NCBI RefSeq assembly: GCF_002025665.1
Contig: NZ_CP018786.1
Span: 62,001 to 126,000, forward strand
DNA from: Chryseobacterium indologenes
GTDB taxonomy: Bacteria > Bacteroidota > Bacteroidia > Flavobacteriales > Weeksellaceae
Direction of reading: 5' to 3'
DNA: 64,000 nucleotides
Shown here: piece after piece, positions 60,431 through 64,000 of the stretch
Layout: every line of letters begins with the position of its first letter
Numbering within the stretch: the first letter of the stretch is position 1
Made by a program: the position numbers and the translations under genes
The notes under the pieces: model-generated
What the model was told of the DNA's origin: nothing
Databases searched by the model: none
What the model saw: the letters and a program-made list of their open reading frames with translations, nothing else

Positions 60431-62662
60431 ATGAAAAAAGAACTGCTAATCTGCTTTTTTACCACCCTGATTTCTGTAGCCAGTGCCCAGCAAAATAAGA
60501 ATGATGTTTTATCCTGGGTAGATCCTTTCATAGGCACAGGAGGGCACGGACATACATTTCCGGGAGCAACCACGCCATTCGGGATGATACAGCTGAGTCC
60601 GGATCAGAATACAAAAAGTGGCGATTGGGATTGGTGTTCCGGATATCACTACAGCAGCAAAACGATCATGGGATTCAGTCATAACCACTTGAGTGGAACA
60701 GGATGGGCAGACCTTGGAGATATTCTGGTAATGCCTACCGTAGGACAGGTAAAAATGGTTCCAGGAACGGAAGAGAATCCTGAAACAGGGTACCGTTCAA
60801 AATTCACGCACGATAAAGAAATTGCTTCTCCCGGGTATTATTCCGTAATGCTGGACAGCTATGGAATTAAAGCAGAGCTTACCGCTTCCCCAAGAGTAGG
60901 ATTTCATAAATATACTTTCCCGAAGAGTAGTGAAGCCAATATCATTATTGATCCCACTAATAAAATCTTCGGAAATATCTACCATACTTTGGTGAGTGTA
61001 GAAGGCAATAATAAAATCAAAGGATACTGTTACAGCAATGGCTGGGGAGGTAAACGATTTGCTTACTTCGTGATGGAGTTTTCCAAACCGTTTAAGTCTT
61101 ATGGCGTGTATGCTGACGGAAAAATCAAAAATGATGAAAAAATTGCCCTTGCAAAGGATGCTAAAGCATTCGTAAGATTCTCAACAGAAGATCAGGAAAG
61201 CATTGAAGTAAAAGTATCATTGTCTCCGGTGAGTACAGAAAATGCACAGGAAAACTTTGATACAGAAGCACAAAATATAGACTTTGCAAAAGCGAAAGAA
61301 ACTGCACAAAAGACATGGAGGGATCTGATCGGCAGATTTCAGGTAACAGGAGGTACAGACAGCCAGAGAAAAATTTTCTATACTGGAGTTTACCATACAT
61401 TCATTGCCCCTAACCTTTACATGGACGTGAATGGAGACTATGTTGCCGCTCAGGAAAACATGAATACCAAATGGTTCACAAATTACAGTACCTATTCTTA
61501 TTGGGACGGATTCAGAGCGACACATCCGTTGCTTACCATTATGGATCAGAAACATACAAAAGAATTCGCCAACTCTTTGATCAGCAGATATACAGATCGT
61601 AAAGATCACATGCCAATCTGGGAGCTTTGCGGATATGATAATTTCTGTATGCTTGGCTATCACAGTGCTTCGGTAATATGGGATGCTATCTCAAAAGGAG
61701 TTCCTGGTATTGATGCTGAAAAAGCATTTGCTGCGATGAAAGATGCTTCTTTAACAGATAAAATGAGCAGCAGCGATGGCGGCGGAGGTCTTAATGACTA
61801 TATCAAATTAGGATATACACCATCAGAAAACGGCGCTTCAGTTTCAGCAACACTGGAATATTCATATGATGACTGGTGTATTCAACAGCTTGCTGAAAAA
61901 CTAGGTAAAAAAGAAGAATCAGAAGTCTATAAAAAACGTTCTATGAACTTCCTGAATACCTTCAATAAAGAAAATAACCACTTCTGGCCAAGACAGAAAG
62001 ACGGGAAATTCTTAGCAGATTTTACCCTTAACGACTGGAAAAAACTTCAGCCACACTGGGTTTCCGGAAACATCTGGGCTTATGATTTCTTTGTTCCTCA
62101 TCAGATTGATGAAATGATGAATCTGTATGGAGGGAAAAAAGGATTTGAAGAAAAACTGGATAAAACCTTTACAGAAGCACTTCATATGGAAGGAGAGCAG
62201 CATGTAGATATCTCAGGATTCATCGGATCTCTAGGATTTGGAGATGAACCGGGACATCATGTTCCCTACCTGTACAATTATGCAGGAAGTCCTTATAAGA
62301 CTCAGAAAATGGTAAAATATATCCGTGATAATATGTACGCTGCTAAACCAGATGGAATCGTTAACAATGAAGACTGTGGTCAAATGTCAGCATGGTATAT
62401 CTTCTCATCATTAGGGTTCTATCCTGTGACACCTGGGAAACCTGTTTATGCCATCGGAGCACCACAATTCCCGAAAGCATCATTAAAATTAGAAAATGGT
62501 AAAACTTTTACCGTGATCGCTGACAAGATATCCAACAAGAATATCTATGTACAGAAAATGTTCCTGAATGGGAAAGAATACAAAAGCTGGGAGCTTAATC
62601 ACAGCGATATTATGAATGGAGGTGAGTTGAGATTCGTAATGGGAAGTAAACCGGTAAAATAA
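60431..62662 (+). CDS. Glycoside hydrolase family 92 alpha-mannosidase
   Basis: The 743-residue enzyme has a signal peptide (MKKELLICFFTTLISVASAQ; the frame from 60371 only adds a leader). Family motifs are VDPFIGTGGHGHTFPGAT, GFSHNHLSGTGW, SYWDGFRATHPL, FGDEPGHHVPYLYNYAG and the end signature GQMSAWYIFSSLGFYPVTPG. GH92 enzymes remove alpha-1,2/1,3/1,4-linked mannose from N-glycans with calcium. It acts in the periplasm. Confidence 0.95.
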   Translation: MKKELLICFFTTLISVASAQQNKNDVLSWVDPFIGTGGHGHTFPGATTPFGMIQLSPDQNTKSGDWDWCSGYHYSSKTIMGFSHNHLSGTGWADLGDILVMPTVGQVKMVPGTEENPETGYRSKFTHDKEIASPGYYSVMLDSYGIKAELTASPRVGFHKYTFPKSSEANIIIDPTNKIFGNIYHTLVSVEGNNKIKGYCYSNGWGGKRFAYFVMEFSKPFKSYGVYADGKIKNDEKIALAKDAKAFVRFSTEDQESIEVKVSLSPVSTENAQENFDTEAQNIDFAKAKETAQKTWRDLIGRFQVTGGTDSQRKIFYTGVYHTFIAPNLYMDVNGDYVAAQENMNTKWFTNYSTYSYWDGFRATHPLLTIMDQKHTKEFANSLISRYTDRKDHMPIWELCGYDNFCMLGYHSASVIWDAISKGVPGIDAEKAFAAMKDASLTDKMSSSDGGGGLNDYIKLGYTPSENGASVSATLEYSYDDWCIQQLAEKLGKKEESEVYKKRSMNFLNTFNKENNHFWPRQKDGKFLADFTLNDWKKLQPHWVSGNIWAYDFFVPHQIDEMMNLYGGKKGFEEKLDKTFTEALHMEGEQHVDISGFIGSLGFGDEPGHHVPYLYNYAGSPYKTQKMVKYIRDNMYAAKPDGIVNNEDCGQMSAWYIFSSLGFYPVTPGKPVYAIGAPQFPKASLKLENGKTFTVIADKISNKNIYVQKMFLNGKEYKSWELNHSDIMNGGELRFVMGSKPVK

Positions 62663-62693
62663 GACTAATAAAAATAAACGAAACAAAGTATCA

Positions 62694-64000
62694 ATGGAAA
62701 GGAGAAATTTTATTAAAACAAGTGCACTGGCAGGAGCCGGATTGCTGTTTACTCAAAATGTTTTTGCTAAAAATTTAGTACTGGATGATTTTCCTGTTGT
62801 CCGTGTTCCTAAAGATAAAAGACATTTTACCAGCGAATCTGTAGAAAGTGCTATTGCAGCATTTAAAAAGAAAGTAAAAAACAAAGAGCTGAGCTGGCTT
62901 TTTGAAAACTGCTTCCCGAATACATTGGATACTACTGTTTTCTATAATGAAACCAACGGAACTCCTGACACGTACGTAATCACAGGAGATATCGATGCCA
63001 TGTGGCTTCGTGACAGTTCTGCACAGGTTTTCCCTTATCTGCAGTTCTCTAAAAAAGACGAAAAATTACATAAGCTGATCTCAGGAGTAATCCACAAACA
63101 GACTACTTTCATCCTGAAAGATCCTTACGCGAATGCTTTCTATAACGATGATCAGAAGATTAGCAAATGGAAAGAATACGACCATACCGATATGAAACCG
63201 GGAACCCATGAAAGAAAATGGGAAATTGATTCGCTTTGCTATCCTATCCGTCTGGCCTACCACTTCTGGAAAACAACAGGAGATACAAAACCTTTTGATG
63301 CCAACTGGCTGAAAGGAATTAAACTTACCCTGCAGACCTTTACAGAACAGCAGAGAAAACATGATCTTGGACCTTACAAATTCGAGCGTACAACAGCCTG
63401 GGCAACAGATGGGGTACCGATGGGAGGATATGGTTATCCGACAAAACCTGTAGGATTGATCAGCTCTATGTTCCGTCCAAGTGATGATGCTACCATCTAT
63501 GGATTCCTGATTCCTTCCAACTTATTTGCTGTGGTAAGCTTACGTCAGGCTGCGGAAATGGTTTCTCAGATTAAAAATGAAAAAACGTTGGCTCAGCAAC
63601 TGAACAGCCTTGCTGATGAGGTAGATGCAGCCATCAAAAAATACGGAATTTACAATCATCCTGAATTTGGAAAAATATATGCTTTTGAAGTGAATGGCTT
63701 CGGAAGTTACAACCTGATGGATGATGCGAACTGCCCAAGCTTGCTGGGACTGCCTTATCTGGATGCGGTGAAAGCTGATGACCCTGTTTATTTGAATACA
63801 AGAAAATTTGTATGGTCAGAAAACAATCCGTTCTTCTTCAAAGGTAAGCTGGCAGAGGGAATAGGAGGTCCGCATATCGGACTTGACATGATCTGGCCAA
63901 TGAGTATCATAATGAAGGCACTCACTACCAAAGACAAAAGTGAGATCAGATGGTGTATAGATACCTTACAGAAAACGCACGGAGGAACAGGCTTTATGCA
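62694..64000 (+). CDS. Glycoside hydrolase family 125 exo-alpha-1,6-mannosidase, C-terminus outside the window
   Basis: The frame starts at 62694 and runs open to the window end (435 codons). The first residues MERRNFIKTSALAGAG form a twin-arginine signal, so the enzyme is exported folded through Tat. GH125 segments are GDIDAMWLRDSSAQVFPYL, HERKWEIDSLCYPIRLAYHFW, TAWATDGVPMGGYGYP and SMFRPSDDATIYGFLIPSN. The family removes alpha-1,6-mannose from N-glycan cores. It lies 31 bases after the GH92 gene. Confidence 0.93.
   Translation, partial: MERRNFIKTSALAGAGLLFTQNVFAKNLVLDDFPVVRVPKDKRHFTSESVESAIAAFKKKVKNKELSWLFENCFPNTLDTTVFYNETNGTPDTYVITGDIDAMWLRDSSAQVFPYLQFSKKDEKLHKLISGVIHKQTTFILKDPYANAFYNDDQKISKWKEYDHTDMKPGTHERKWEIDSLCYPIRLAYHFWKTTGDTKPFDANWLKGIKLTLQTFTEQQRKHDLGPYKFERTTAWATDGVPMGGYGYPTKPVGLISSMFRPSDDATIYGFLIPSNLFAVVSLRQAAEMVSQIKNEKTLAQQLNSLADEVDAAIKKYGIYNHPEFGKIYAFEVNGFGSYNLMDDANCPSLLGLPYLDAVKADDPVYLNTRKFVWSENNPFFFKGKLAEGIGGPHIGLDMIWPMSIIMKALTTKDKSEIRWCIDTLQKTHGGTGFM

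Overview
The window looks like a chromosomal segment of a Chryseobacterium-type flavobacterium (Bacteroidota, Weeksellaceae). The base composition is AT-rich. Genes lack strong Shine-Dalgarno sequences, but many sit just behind a TAnnTTTG box, the Bacteroidota -7 element. Further support comes from a type III glutamine synthetase, quinone-type PyrD, single-chain GlyRS, CoaX, a SusC/SusD pair and many short secreted or lipoproteins. The genus call is inference from gene content. I see no rRNA, tRNA or CRISPR array.

Layout. 1-9.5 kb: mostly housekeeping (glnN 5' end, a DUF6909-like protein, a DinB-like protein, an M1 peptidase, coaX, a GNAT enzyme, tadA, a TonB-C-like protein). 8.6-24.1 kb: an accessory island. 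It starts with a WYL-domain regulator, followed on the same (minus) strand by a frameshifted unknown gene, a secreted unknown, a leaderless metzincin-like protease, a 1274-aa unknown protein, a phage-tail-fibre-like protein, a BspA-type LRR protein, a very acidic 56-aa protein, a patatin phospholipase and an M15 endolysin-like peptidase. A CPA1 antiporter sits on the opposite strand, and a Y-family polymerase gene (umuC-like) follows. 24-34 kb: three tandem secreted C1q-like proteins convergent with a TPR/AraC regulator, then YdeI-like, serine hydrolase, M48 peptidase and a lipoprotein. 34-50.8 kb: glyS, truC, pyrD, msrB, an L,D-transpeptidase-like protein, a TlpA-like thioredoxin, fabF, and a TetR-controlled thiolase/thioesterase group. 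50.9-64 kb: two AraC regulators and a polysaccharide-utilisation locus (SusC, SusD, MFS, GH130, GH92, GH125), probably for mannose-rich N-glycans.

Main discovery. Six copies of one 41-bp promoter module occur in 14.4 kb (9595-9635, 19945-19985, 20293-20333, 21568-21608, 22152-22192, 23969-24009), all facing the minus strand. Each has an operator built on CGACA-N5-TGTCG preceded by an A/T-rich arm, then exactly 10 nt, then a TAnnTTTG box (CATTTTTG in one copy). They precede the WYL regulator gene itself, the LRR/tail-fibre/1274-aa operon, the acidic small protein, the phospholipase and the endolysin. The sixth fires antisense into the antiporter. The simplest reading is a WYL-controlled regulon that co-expresses two envelope-attacking enzymes (phospholipase and peptidoglycan peptidase) with large non-secreted, receptor-binding-like proteins. 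That would be a lysis-release or tail-like particle programme, possibly damage-linked. No sheath, tube or baseplate genes are visible, so the nature of the product is open.

The PUL reads as one system: AraC-type sensor, TonB-dependent import (SusC/D), extracytoplasmic alpha-mannosidases (GH92, and GH125 with a Tat-type signal), an MFS permease, and a cytoplasmic GH130 phosphorylase acting on the imported mannoside.
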